From: Heterostelium multicystogenum
Taxonomy: Eukaryota > Evosea > Eumycetozoa > Acytosteliales > Acytosteliaceae
Direction: 5' to 3'
Assembly: GCA_003667245.1 (NCBI GenBank)
Contig: RCNN01000316.1
Coordinates: 1 to 25,806 of the forward strand
DNA length: 25,806 nucleotides
Shown here: piece by piece, positions 8,991 to 19,659 of the stretch
Layout of the letters: the number at the start of each line of letters is the position of its first letter
How positions within the stretch are numbered: position 1 is the first letter of the stretch
Made by a program: the position numbers and the translations under genes
Notes under the pieces: model-generated
Databases searched by the model: none
What the model was told of the DNA's origin: nothing
The model's input: only the letters and a program-made list of their open reading frames with translations

Positions 8991-10990
8991 ATTTTGAATA
9001 TTGTTGCCTGACATTTGGCTGAGATGTTGTCCAAGAATGATTTCACAGAGTGGATTGATGACTTCATCCTTGATGAATTGTATGATTGCTGATATGAGCT
9101 CCCCAATGTCGAATGACTTCCAGTTGATGAGTCTTTTGACCGAAGAGAGGTACTCCTTCCTGAACGACAGATTTGGAATGCAAAGATGCGTTCCTTTGTC
9201 GAAGAATGTCGGTGCACCAGTGTAGTACATGAGAGACACCAAATCCTTGCGATCTTGACCCAATTAATTGTTGAATCTAAGTGAGGCTGAACCTTCCCAT
9301 TGTCCTCCATCGCATTTGATGTTGTGAGAGATGAGTGACTATTTGACAACTGAGCAACCAAGAGGATGATTGCTGACCAATTCGAGTGTCGATTGAGCTG
9401 GTAGAGTGTTGGGATCTGTTATCTCCTAGTCCAATGGAATCCTAAGAAGGTGTTGCTAAGGAGTAGATTGATGAATAACATTATAACCTACCTCCTCCGC
9501 TCGAGATCTATACAGCTGAAGTCATCGAAGAGAGTAAGAGACCTTTGACAGATTGTAGAGAGCATCTGGTTGATCCTTTCTGAACCTATACCCTTTGTTT
9601 TCACTTCTCAAGTATCGAGAATAGATGACTTTGTGGTCTCATGAAGTGGTGGAACGATGAGATCGAGTCCAGCTCTGATATGAGTGTCTGTGAAGCCATA
9701 GATCGACTAGTATTTTGGCTCAAGAATCAAGTCGGTTGCCATGTTGAATCCAGATGTGAACTCGGACATTGCAAAGTGTGACACCAGTGATGAATGCGAT
9801 AGTGTTGGTCTTATCGCATGCTGACTTGAGTCGACTGAATAACTTTGAAGCTGTTCTCGATCTACGTCAATGTGAATTGTTGAGTCGAGAGGGATGCCAG
9901 AGATTGCTTTACACGAATGTCATCGTTGAGACTGACATCATATTCGTCGATGAGAACGTAGAGAGTGTGACCAGAGTTGTAGACTGATCTCTTCAAAGAA
10001 TCGAAGCTCTCCAAACAGTTGTTGGGTAAAACCTCGATATGGATCCTCTCTTCTGTACACTTGTATATGAGAAGATGCTGGATCCTCTCTTATGTCCTCT
10101 TAGATATGAGAAGATGATTGTAGTCCGCAATGACACGCTTGACAGAACCATTGACCTTGATGTTGAAGCTTGTATCAAATACCTGTTTGGTTTTTAGTTA
10201 GAAATGATGCTAGCCTTGTTTCATTTTGTGTAGTCATACCTCAAAGGTGGAGTTGGTATTCAATCAGAGAAGTTAAGATGAAGTACCATGAACTCGTTTC
10301 TCAAATCGGTTGGGTTCTTGCCAATGTCAAGCCTGCCAAACAACTTGGTGAATTGGTCTTTGTTGTTGATGTCGTAGTACTGATGGAGCATGTCGAGGAA
10401 CATCGTCTTGCCAAAGCGACGAGCGCGAATGGATAAGATTGTCTTTGCCTTCAGTGATGTAGTTGCTGTTGTAAATGTAGAACGAGCCGGTTGTGTGGAA
10501 TACACTCTTGAAGTTGCCATTGCCATCGCCAAAGAGGAACTGAAGTTGCTCTGTTGAATGTCAGTTGTGAGACCACATGCATCTATCAGACTATGCATAC
10601 TGTTCTTGTCAGATGGTGCACTGTAGAAACGAACATGAGATTGGTTGGACCAAGAAAGGGAACTGCTATATGTTTGATGCGATTGGATCATAAACTATAT
10701 CATAGATGTCAGTGTGAACATTGCTTGGATGAGTGTGATGATGCTTGTGTGCCACCTCGATGATCGAGAGCTGCTTAGGCTTACACTGCTCGACTCTATT
10801 GACTCTTATACAATACCATCGATAGTCAATGTTAAAACTGATTTAATAAATAGAAAAATTAGCATCATCTTTGGAAATAGCTTACGCGTATATAATAGTT
10901 ACCTGAGCCAATGACAGTTGTGCCATTTCTTAACTACATTCACCTAGCTGAACAAGATGGATGAGTATTCTCGGATCCGTTTACTGGTGG
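8990..10990 (-). pseudogene. AAA-ATPase-like family pseudogene, copy B (lacks nuclease end)
   Basis: Second copy of the 556-2240 pseudogene, same strand. It retains what copy A lost: a RARRFGKT Walker A-type motif at about 10,398-10,421, then LFGRLDIGKNPT and VLHLNFSD, the hallmarks of the AAA-ATPase-like domain, followed by a GTATGA donor. The part collinear with copy A (about 9000-10,250) is broken in all frames. Sequence equivalent to copy A 556-1030, with the E-x-K nuclease motif, is absent and replaced by the R2 repeat. The N-terminal exon piece at about 10,905-10,960 carries an in-frame stop. Clear pseudogene. Confidence 0.7.
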
Positions 10991-11660
10991 AGCTATTTAA
11001 ACAAGTGATTGAGCACGTGCTGAATAGTAGCTTTGTCTTGGTGATACTCCAGACTTGAATTCATAATATCCAATATATGATCACATATCTTGTCCGTGAT
11101 GAGAGTGACTATGTCACTTTGACTTACAAGTAAATACTATGAGTCTCTCGCATTGAACTGATTTGTGCTAGTCTGCTAAAGGTTACATCAATAACCAAAT
11201 TAACTCTTAGTTTTCTTTTAAAACAAATTAATAACAACTATTATAACTATAATTCTTCGATTCTCAGCTTACTTAGTGGTGGGAGTAGGATTGTCGTAAT
11301 CACAAATGCTTAGATACTTTGTCAAACTGTTAATACAACAACCATAAATATACTAATTATAACAAATTTTAACACTATGTAGATAAAGCTGCTGTTAGAT
11401 TAAATGAAATTAAAAATAATTGAATCTACACAAGTATTGCTAAAACCAAGTAATAACTGTATTACTTGATAATAGCAATACTTTTTGGACAAAAACAAGT
11501 TGTCTGTAAAGTGGGGTGTGTGAAAAAGTAAAAACAATGAAATTATTTGAACACATAAGTGAAGTTGGAATGTGGGTGAAGTGCTTGTTGATCTAATAAT
11601 ACAAAGATATACAACAAGATTGATTTGGTGATCTACAAAACGGTGTGTGAGTGGGTGATT
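10991..11660. other. AT-rich spacer, second copy of 2241-2896
   Basis: Collinear with unit 1, with small indels. No supported gene; the minus-strand 87-codon frame is not conserved in unit 1. Confidence 0.55.
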
Positions 11661-11664
11661 CAAA

Positions 11665-11897
11665 GATTAAAAAATTGAAGGACTCTCTTATCCACATGAA
11701 CATCAAGTTCGGCAAACTTTGATGTTCATGGTGTTTCCCGGTTCCAACCATGCGGAGGTGGAGTCCGATGCATCACAGTGGCTTACACACTCGAGCCTCC
11801 AAAGACCAAGAGCATCTTTGTGAGTGTGTAACCATAAGAATCCAAGTCCCACTTGATTCCTATGTCAAGGTCGAAGATGTATATGAGCCGAAGTAGA
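11665..11897. repeat. Truncated second copy of the hairpin array
   Basis: Matches 2900-3140. The first hairpin (about 11,693-11,732) and the third (around 11,783-11,833) are kept, the fourth has one pair weakened, and the second has changed in both arms. The reading frame seen in unit 1 is broken by small deletions. The array stops near 11,897 and jumps to sequence equivalent to about 3705, so the rest of the hairpins are deleted. Confidence 0.65.
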
Positions 11898-13145
11898 AGT
11901 ATATACTTACAATTATACTGGTAAAAATACAAAATTGTAATTAAAAAGCCACTTTCAACAATAAGATTCTCACAATCTTTGACCTCTGTAGACTCTGGTG
12001 TAACTCTGTTTGACTCCCATGTTACTCTATGACTTTTAAACTGCTGTTTGGCCTATATTCATAAAAGATTAATTAATATTTATATACTTTAGATTTATTT
12101 TTTAAATTTATAATACTCTTGATGATATGGTGTCTTGGACAAATCTATTGTTGATCTTTTGTTGACTCTTGCCAAAGTAGTTTCTAATATATCCATAGGT
12201 AAACTAGGAATATGTTTCTTGCCCTATTAATAAAAGATATATTAATTTACAATTTAGAATTATTTTAAAACTCTCTATTACCATTGATGATATCGTGTCT
12301 TGGACAAATCTGTTGTTGATGGTTGGTACAACTAACGTTCTTTTAGTCACTCTTTCCAGAGTCTTCTTTTCTTGATCCACAGATACAATCTTTGGTTGTT
12401 TCTTGGCCTTTTAAACTTCCAATTAATATTATTTAAGTATTGTATTATAATATACATACGCCAGATGAAATTGCATGATTTATGAATCTATTGTTGATGG
12501 ATGGTACCTTTAACGTTCTTTTAGTCAATCTTTCCAGAGGCTTATTTTCTTGATCCAAATCTTCACTTGGAATCTGCTAGGCCTGTATTTATCTAATTAA
12601 TAAATAATTATTGATATTAATAATCTACATACGTTTGATGAAACTGTAGGATTCATAAATCTATTGTTGTAGATTTTTCACATGTATCGAAAGTGAATCA
12701 ACCACAACAACAGCCACTTCAACAAAAGGATAAACATTTCATGATACCAACAGAATCTTCAATGGAAAAGTTTAGAAATAATAGTACTCCAATTGATCCA
12801 GTCAAGTTGCCAAATGTCATTAGAAGAAAGATATATGCTCCAAACATTATTGAACATTTTATATAATCCAACAGTTTCATCACTGGTATGTTAAATTAAG
12901 AATACTATTAATTATTTATTTAATATTTAGTAATTTTAATTTTTAAAGGCTAAGGAACATATTCCAAAATATAGGTTTGGATCAAGGAAATAAACCTCTG
13001 GAAAGAGTTTCCCGTAGAACATTAAAGGTACCAAGCATCAATCTACATTCTCTACTTTTGTAATACTAGAGTTGTATTTTGACTATTGGAGTGCAATTCT
13101 TTTACTATAATATTGTTGTATATTTAAATAATTATTCATATTTAT
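11895..13145 (-). pseudogene. Repeat-exon gene, copy B, with internal inversion
   Basis: Counterpart of 3694-4915. Acceptor-side exon borders are conserved at 12,052, 12,223, 12,407 and 12,582. Exon 4 lacks the extra A of copy A, showing the original frame; exon 5 keeps its 3' end and donor but has lost about 18 internal bases. Exon 3 begins with an in-frame TAG. Bases about 12,670-13,040 are inverted: they read as the 3' part of exon 1, intron 1 and exon 2 on the plus strand, flanked on both sides by minus-strand gene sequence. The inverted exon 1 piece also has an extra base and a TAA. The N-terminal codons resume on the minus strand at 13,041-13,135. Confidence 0.75.
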
Positions 13146-13500
13146 AACTCTTGTGAAAATGATTGATAACTAAAAGTGTAAATAATGATAATCTAAAAAT
13201 GATTTATTAACTGTAGATTATAAAAGATATTATTAATAATTTGTTTTAATTCTATCTTAAAACTAAAATGAGTATAGTTTAGAGTTTATATATCAAAGAA
13301 GCTTGTAATTTTTAATTCAAATTCAAATTGGATAACCGTTATTATATTTAGACATCAAGTATATTTTATCATGATGATGAGCTTGTTGTTGTCCAATTCT
13401 CTAACAGTTTTTACCTATATTTACGAAATATTCCATTCTGAGAATATTGGAATTTTATTTACGTGAAATTCAAAACAATACATGTTTTTATTATTTAATT
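13146..13500. repeat. AT-rich subtelomeric repeat (copy 2 of 3)
   Basis: Collinear with 4916-5290; core about 13,267-13,470. No gene seen. Confidence 0.6.
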
Positions 13501-13640
13501 TGTATCTAACTATCATCACAATCAGCAGTTGATATGATCGTTCTAAAATGAAAAGAGAACTGTCCATAGTCTGTTGGTATTGATAGCTGAATATCATTGG
13601 GCCTGTCTATGTCATCTTGTAATGTTTGTTAATCCTTTGT
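13500..13640. repeat. Subtelomeric repeat R2, copy 3
   Basis: Third copy of the segment at 5290-5495 and 8806-8990, shorter and more diverged at its 3' side. Confidence 0.55.
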
Positions 13641-13710
13641 GGGGTCACAATTTCTTCACTAAAAGTTCACCAAAGTTCCTCAAGCTGTGGTCCTTTATGA
13701 TTGTCTATTA

Positions 13711-15825
13711 TTATGCTAATGACTCCAGGAGAGGAAAGGTAGAATAAATTGTGGGGTTTTTTAGGTTAACCATCAACTGATCATTAAACTCCATCGAGAT
13801 TGTATCAAAGTCATTCCTTGCGAACCACATGAATTGATCTGCCTTGGACCCTGACACTTTGATGGCATTCTTCCTGATTTCGGCTTTCTCCAACTGTTAT
13901 TGTGTTTGAGTCCAATCGTGACTTGACAAGCTGTAAGCAATTTATTTGTTGAATCCCAGAAGAACCAGTCAGCGCTCTTGAAGTTCGAAGATCTTGGGAC
14001 CAATAAGGAATCCAATGACCAGTCAATTCCTGTGAATTGATCGTCTTTGATGAATTGGGTGGATCTGAGTCTTATGTGGAAATTCTCCTTCTTATCTTTG
14101 TGATTGATAATGTAAATATGCCTCATTTTCGGGGTCTGGTTCACTAACCCGCTGCATGCGAGAGATTGACCAATTCAATGGTGTGGCAGTTTGGATTGTC
14201 CTCTGGAGAGACTCGATCAGATACTTCTCTACACATCGTCCACGGGCATCATTTGTGAGGTTGAACTCCTTGGTAAAGATAATGCGATACAGTGATGTTG
14301 ATACCTCATGATAGGTTTGAAAAGCCTAGATAGCGGCTTTGAAGTACTTGTTGAACTAGAGGGGTGATAGGAATGATGCGGGAGTCTGTGTTTCTCACGT
14401 ACATGAGCTGTTGATTGAGTTTGAATGTGAGAGTTGTTGAGGGGATATTGAGGCTCATCAAAGAGACTGCTCGATTATAGTTTGACTCTGCAATTGAATC
14501 GCCAAGGATATACTCTCGGCGGAAGTGATCATCTTGCTCATTGATTTTGCGAGTACGTGATTCTTGATAGCGTCGAAAACACATCTGCCGAATCGAGATC
14601 TTTATTTGCACTGCCTATATTCCATATTTCAATGTAATTCGATTTCTGGTATCTCGTCGGTTAGCAATAATCTTGAGTTAGTGGCTTATCTCAAATTGTA
14701 CATACGGGATAAGATTGGTCAAATGTTTTGATCAACTCAATGTCCTCTATGTTCAGGCGTGATGAAAATTCCTTGTGGGAATCGATATTCATCCATTTGG
14801 AGAATTCGACGTCTGAGAACCCATCGATGAACTGAAACATTGGCCATTCTCCATCCTTTGCCACCTTCAAGGAGTATTTGTTGTTGGCAGAGCCCGAGAT
14901 GATCACAAGTTGCTTGTCCATTACCTTGTTGCTCACAAGATGCTTCTCTGGTAGTGAATATGGGAACGTTGTTCTTTCTTGGTCTGTGAGGCCATTGTGT
15001 TGATTGTGAGCCGATTATTGTTGCAATGATTGACCATATCCATCAAGAATTCTGTGTATGATGATTCGTTCTCCAATGGGGGTTTTGTTTGTGAGAGTGT
15101 GCTCGATATATGAGTCGTCCGCAGCTGTAAACGCAATGTGAAGGCAATCCGAAAAGAACGTATATCCATTGCCATTCGCAGTCCATCCTCTGCAGTCGGG
15201 AATGTACAAGACTCGATTTGTGGATATTGATCGTAATACATGGCAATTTGATAGAGAGAGTGTGACTTTCCAACTCCTTTGAGGACCTTGGACATATATT
15301 CCTCTTTTTTTCCCAAGATTTTCCCACAATGAAGTTGGTCAGCTGAGTTGTGACCTCTCGATTGATGATGTGAACCAATGAGTCTTGGAAATCGAACCTA
15401 CTCCTATCTGATGCCATTGAAATCGGATCTCTAGGCATCAGGAAGCACTGGGTCATCAAACTTGATCTTCTTGATCTCATCTTTCATTGTTGTCTCTGTG
15501 AATTCTTTCCTCTTCTTGACTGTGTGAGGAGGGAGCCCCAATGTGGAGATGTTGCCTGCAGATTGATAAAAAAAAAAAGAATTGTTCGCATTGAATCGAC
15601 ATTGAAAAGATGTTGTTTGTTACTTACCAGATGGTTCATTTACGGGTGGTTGAATCAACCTTTGCGCATATAATTTCAGTTGCCCTGGCAGCTTGTTTAA
15701 ATAGATAATGGTATTTTGATTTATCATCATTACCTTTCAATCGCTATTATACAAGCTGCCTTCTCTTCATTAGAGAGATCAGGATGCTCAATAATTAAAT
15801 TTGCGACTCTATCCCTAATTGACAT
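13711..15825 (-). pseudogene. Crinkler-like NTPase pseudogene, second type
   Basis: Exon 1 (15,628-15,825, ATG at 15,825) is a close relative of exon 1 of the 8162 gene, with the same phase-1 intron position, but is frameshifted. A 72-base intron (15,556-15,627) follows. Exon 2 encodes a different NTPase: a GVGKSHSLYQ P-loop (about 15,250-15,285) and, in another frame, VLYIPDC (about 15,200-15,220), both typical of oomycete/fungal/amoebal CRN proteins. The C-terminal part (about 13,720-14,110) has FKSADWFFW and LLTACQVTI, resembling the nuclease-like end of CRN proteins. Frames change many times and stops are frequent, so the locus is dead. Its C-terminal end is also duplicated as the fragment at 5770-6091. 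Confidence 0.65.
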
Positions 15826-16080
15826 GATGTTGAACGAAGTTACAGTAACAAAAATTGATTGCAATCTAATTTCATTTTTGACACTCTGTTGTTTATAAAG
15901 CTATTGTGATACTAGAATGATAGTTGTATATTTCCAGCACCATTGTAGATGTTGTTAAAGTTGGAATCTCGCAGAATCTGCCACCATACCACTTCCACAA
16001 TCGTGTCAATGATGAATGTTAACACTGAAATGATAAATAAAACAATTAGCATAATCATTTAGAATATCTAGATCATAAAT
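15826..16080. other. Upstream region of CRN pseudogene, repeated
   Basis: About 15,850-15,985 matches 8640-8775. About 16,005-16,060 is a relative of the ATPase intron element at 1960-2010. No gene supported. Confidence 0.4.
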
Positions 16081-16490
16081 ACTATTGCTGATACCTAGTG
16101 GCTATTATAGACTTCTTTAAGTAATATGCTACTTGAACAGCTTCTCCATCTGATAGATCCAATGAGGACTTTAATATTGACCAATGTTTGTTCTCAACTA
16201 GTAATGCGGTTTTTATGATTGGCGTTTTTGTTGGAATTCTGTAAGCAATGATTGATCGATCTCAGCAAATGTCTTAATAGCATTGGTCCAAAAGCATATA
16301 AATCGTATTGTCTGATACAGAGATTTGAATCATATATTGCCTTGTTGTCTTATTTGAAATACTTAGTCCATTCGACTACATCCAATAAATTCGACTTGTT
16401 GAGTTGTATCTGCATGCATATTCATCAGAGATTGCTGAAGTGGAATGGACTAGAATTGTATCATCCTAGTCCATCCATAGTAGCATAAAG
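16080..16490 (-). pseudogene. Unidentified broken coding fragments
   Basis: On the minus strand, one open piece at about 16,100-16,235 ends in a possible GTATCA donor near 16,099 and includes KTALLVENKHWS. Another piece further upstream includes YDLYAFGPMLLRHLL (about 16,260-16,305), faintly like the conserved D-x-Y-x-F-G helix region of protein kinases. The two pieces are in different frames and stops interrupt them. I cannot name a family with confidence. Confidence 0.25.
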
Positions 16491-17288
16491 GGACTGCAGG
16501 TATATTGCCGACTATACTTCAATCTAGGTCTGATTTATGTGACATCGACTTGAATCTATTTATTGAAGTTATGAACAATAAGTGAGTCAGTCTTTTTCAT
16601 GAGCTGTAGGTTTAGCTTTTATATATCAAAGAAGATAGTAATTTTTAATTCAAATTCAAATTCAAATTCAAATTGGATAATCGTATAAATATTTTAACAT
16701 CAAGTATATTTATCATGATGAAGGTTGTTGTTGAATTCGGAAACATTTTTAGAATTGTTATATTTGCAACATATTCCAATCTGAGGACATTGGCATTTTA
16801 TTATACCTGTTATTGATGCTGTTACCTTATCTGAAATGATATGATTAAAGAGTAAAGAAAATAAATGGTAAGAAATTAATTATTTAAACTATTAATTGAA
16901 AGAAATAGGAAATAGTATTTGATTAAAAACAGTAATAAACTATAAAGTAAATTAGAAATGTTAACACACATAGAGGCTGTAGATCAGACACAGTGATTTG
17001 GAACAAAAAATTTTGGTTTTAAGATACAGTTGGAAACCAGAAAAATTGGAAATAATGGCTAATATAGTGGTTATCCAATTATTGATTGATTGTGATGAAG
17101 GTTGTTACCTTCTGTTTTAAAATTTCGATTTTATTGTTTTTTTGGAGATTTGCCGATTCTAAAGAATCAAGTTTTTGCAAATTTTATGTTTTGACGATAA
17201 ATAATCCTATTTTATGATTTTAATTTGTGCATATCATTACTGAACAAATAGAATACTTTACATTAAATAACAATCAACTTGTTTATTT
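16490..17288. other. AT-rich spacer with third subtelomeric repeat copy and (CAAATT)n
   Basis: About 16,606-16,800 is the third copy of the 5045-5255 repeat, in which a CAAATT run is expanded (four or more units near 16,648-16,675, against two in the other copies). From 16,800 to 17,288 I see only AT-rich sequence. This marks the border between the duplicated subtelomere and single-copy genes. Confidence 0.5.
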
Positions 17289-18806
17289 ATGAATAGAGTT
17301 AGTAATTTTGTTTGCAAATACAATGTTGCATCATTCGAGTATAACTTATTAAAGTTAACTGCTCGATCATCTTTTGATAGAAGTCATTTGTTTACCTCAA
17401 CATTCAATTTTCATCCTCTATCTTTTCTATTCAAGCATCATTATTCAACAAATAATTTCACTGTTCCTAATAGCAGATCGAACAAACATATATTAAAACA
17501 ATCACAACAAAACCATAATAATCAGCAGAAAATAATAACAACCTCTTATGATCAAATCAATGAGTTTTCATATACAATCGATCAATTAGTTAAACAAGCT
17601 GATCAATTATATAAAGAGCACAACTATAGTAAAGCAATTGATTATGTATGTACAATAATACAATATTTAGTATTCATCAGAGTTGCTCACAATATATTCA
17701 TTCAATATTGATAGTTCTCACTTGCACTGAAACAATGTAATGGTAAGATTGAAAGCGCACTTTTGTATGGCAGAATTGCAGCCTCTAGATTCATGATGGG
17801 CCAAAAGGAATTGGCAAATCAAAACTTGAGTGAGGCATTAAAAAACATACCATATAGACACGAAGAAACCTACAGATTATTAGCCTTAAATGCATTTATG
17901 ATAGAGTATGAGTACGATAGTTTAGTTGATAAAGAGAGTCAGCGCGCAAAAACATTATTGTCCCAAGCCATAACAAGGTGGGAAACTGTGATTGATTGCG
18001 ACAATACCAAGCCCGATGGTTATATTGGCAAAGGAAGATGTCTACTCAAATCAGATCGTCCCGAAATGAATAGTTGCTTCTATCTCAGAGACAAAGCAAT
18101 GTCATGTAATTACGATCATCCACCAACACAATCATACGCAGCAGAACTACTCATACTCCAAAGCAAAAGAGAGACTCGCTCTCCAACTTTTGAATCTATT
18201 TTTTAATACATACCAAGAGTTTTACAAATCAACGAGAGTTTATAGTATGTATCTAGATATTTCTTGGTCTGACATCACTTAACACAATCATATTTTTAAG
18301 TTTTGGACAACTACACTCTTGGTAACAATTATTTTAGAAGAGGACTATGCCATTTGGAAGCAGCAAATTGGGAAGATGCTATTAGAGACTTTACAAACTC
18401 AATGAAATATTTAGAGGAGGTAGAACATCCGTCAATCAAATTTTATCGAGCCAGATGCCATAATAAATTAAAACAATATGAAAAAGTATACACCTATTTA
18501 TACTCATGCGGCAAAATAGATTCTAAACAATGTGATTTTCATTAGGCAATACAAGACTATTCGGAATGTATTAATAATAATCCAGGACATATCGATGCTT
18601 ATCGAGAAAGAGCTGAAGCTTATCAGGGTTTAGGAAATTTCATAATGGCTGATAAGGATAGAAAAGTATTCTTGGAGGATAGACAAAGGAGAAAGGAGCA
18701 GAGACAGCAATCAATGGATATGTATATGATGGATAGAAAAGAGCGACAAATACGATATTTAATTTCAAAGAGCAAATCAGTAACAAAGAATAAATCGGAT
18801 TCATAA
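17289..18806 (+). CDS. TPR protein, probable mitochondrial leader
   Basis: Four exons: 17,289-17,646, 17,715-18,244, 18,301-18,485 and 18,546-18,806, joined by 68-, 56- and 60-base GT-AG introns (GTATGT or GTATAC donors). The N-terminus lacks acidic residues for its first 16 positions and is rich in Arg/Lys/Ser/Phe, which suggests mitochondrial import. Tetratricopeptide-type helix pairs follow: one spans the exon 1/2 joint (ADQLYKEHNYSKAIDY then FSLALKQC), others lie in exon 3 (YFRRGLCHLEAANWEDAI) and exon 4 (AYRERAEAYQGLGNF). The C-terminus is highly charged (Arg/Lys/Glu/Gln). Inside exon 2 the frame changes by one near 18,150-18,175: the upstream frame stops at 18,206, while another frame runs through KERLALQLLNLFF to the donor at 18,245. 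TPR proteins are scaffolds; the partner is unknown. Confidence 0.65.
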
Positions 18807-18823
18807 CGAATAAATTGATTTAT

Positions 18824-19400
18824 TTAACAACGAACTTTAAATGGTGTTTCGTATTCTGAGTTACAACTATGATCGAAAGTAACTTGCTCACAATTGCCAT
18901 AGTTTGACACATATGAATACCTCTGGTTGGTTGTCTTGACAATAGTATTTAGAGCTGTCGGTGGAATATCCATTGGTAAAATATAAGGTAAATGTTGGAC
19001 CTGAGCAGAAGTAGCTATAGTAGTAGTAAATGTATTGGATAGCATCGGCGGGCATTCCATTGGTTGTCAAAGAGAGGGTGGCATTATATTTTACACCATT
19101 GAAAAGATTGAACTCCACTAATTTATCCAACTTGTATGTATTATGGTCACCTACTGTGGTGCAATTATCGAAATATTCAGTGACAGTAATATTACTTGAA
19201 TTGGGATCTGTTTGATGAAACATAACATAGATATCATTGACCGCTAAGCATGTATCCATAGGAATGCTATATCCTTCTCCAAAGGGAGTAGCTTCGTTGG
19301 AGGCATAGGGGGTGATATAAATAAAGTCAGACTGAATTGAAAGATCAACACAATAAATCAGTCCAAAAATTAACAATATCGATAGATGATTTAATTTCAT
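18824..19400 (-). CDS. Small secreted protein, unidentified
   Basis: Starts at the ATG at 19,400 with a clear signal peptide (hydrophobic residues 5-18, likely cleavage after about residue 24). The mature part has potential N-glycosylation sites (NSS, NIT, NCT, NAT) and scattered cysteines, and is rich in Tyr/Thr/Asn, as in many dictyostelid extracellular proteins. The first frame ends at 18,888. The adjacent frame, entered near 18,930-18,960, continues with further cysteines to TAA at 18,824-18,826 and ends FKVRC. A one-base indel is more likely than an intron, since the possible GTATTC...ATAG intron gives an immediate stop. The gene is divergent from the lactonase gene, sharing about 260 bases of upstream DNA. 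Confidence 0.6.
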
Positions 19401-19659
19401 ATTTTAAGTAATAGATAGATATATAAGGTATAAAAGATTGGATAATTATAACTAAATACTTATTAATAATATAAAATAAAACAAAAAAAGAATCGATACC
19501 ATAACAACTGGTTGCTTTCAAATTCATCTTAAAATATCTAAGTTGAGGTGGAAATTTGCAGGTTCTCTTGTTGAATGTTTTTGTAAAACAATGATTGATT
19601 CCAAGCAGTTTAAAGATAATCAGATTTTTTTGATCATTCATTCATTTTAAAAACATACA
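19401..19659. promoter_or_regulatory. Shared divergent upstream region
   Basis: The only space between two divergent start codons (19,400 minus, 19,660 plus), so it must hold both promoters. AT-rich with T/A runs; no specific factor site is recognised. Confidence 0.4.

Noticed and set aside
15716..15898. 60-codon plus-strand frame
   Set aside because: Shadow of the minus-strand CRN header exon at 15,628-15,825.
16252..16305. Protein kinase relic
   Set aside because: Only one short kinase-like helix motif is visible, with no ATP-site or catalytic-loop motif; left as unidentified fragments.
19345..19641. 98-codon minus-strand frame in the divergent promoter region
   Set aside because: It overlaps the signal peptide gene in another frame, is very AT-rich and shows no domain or splice evidence.
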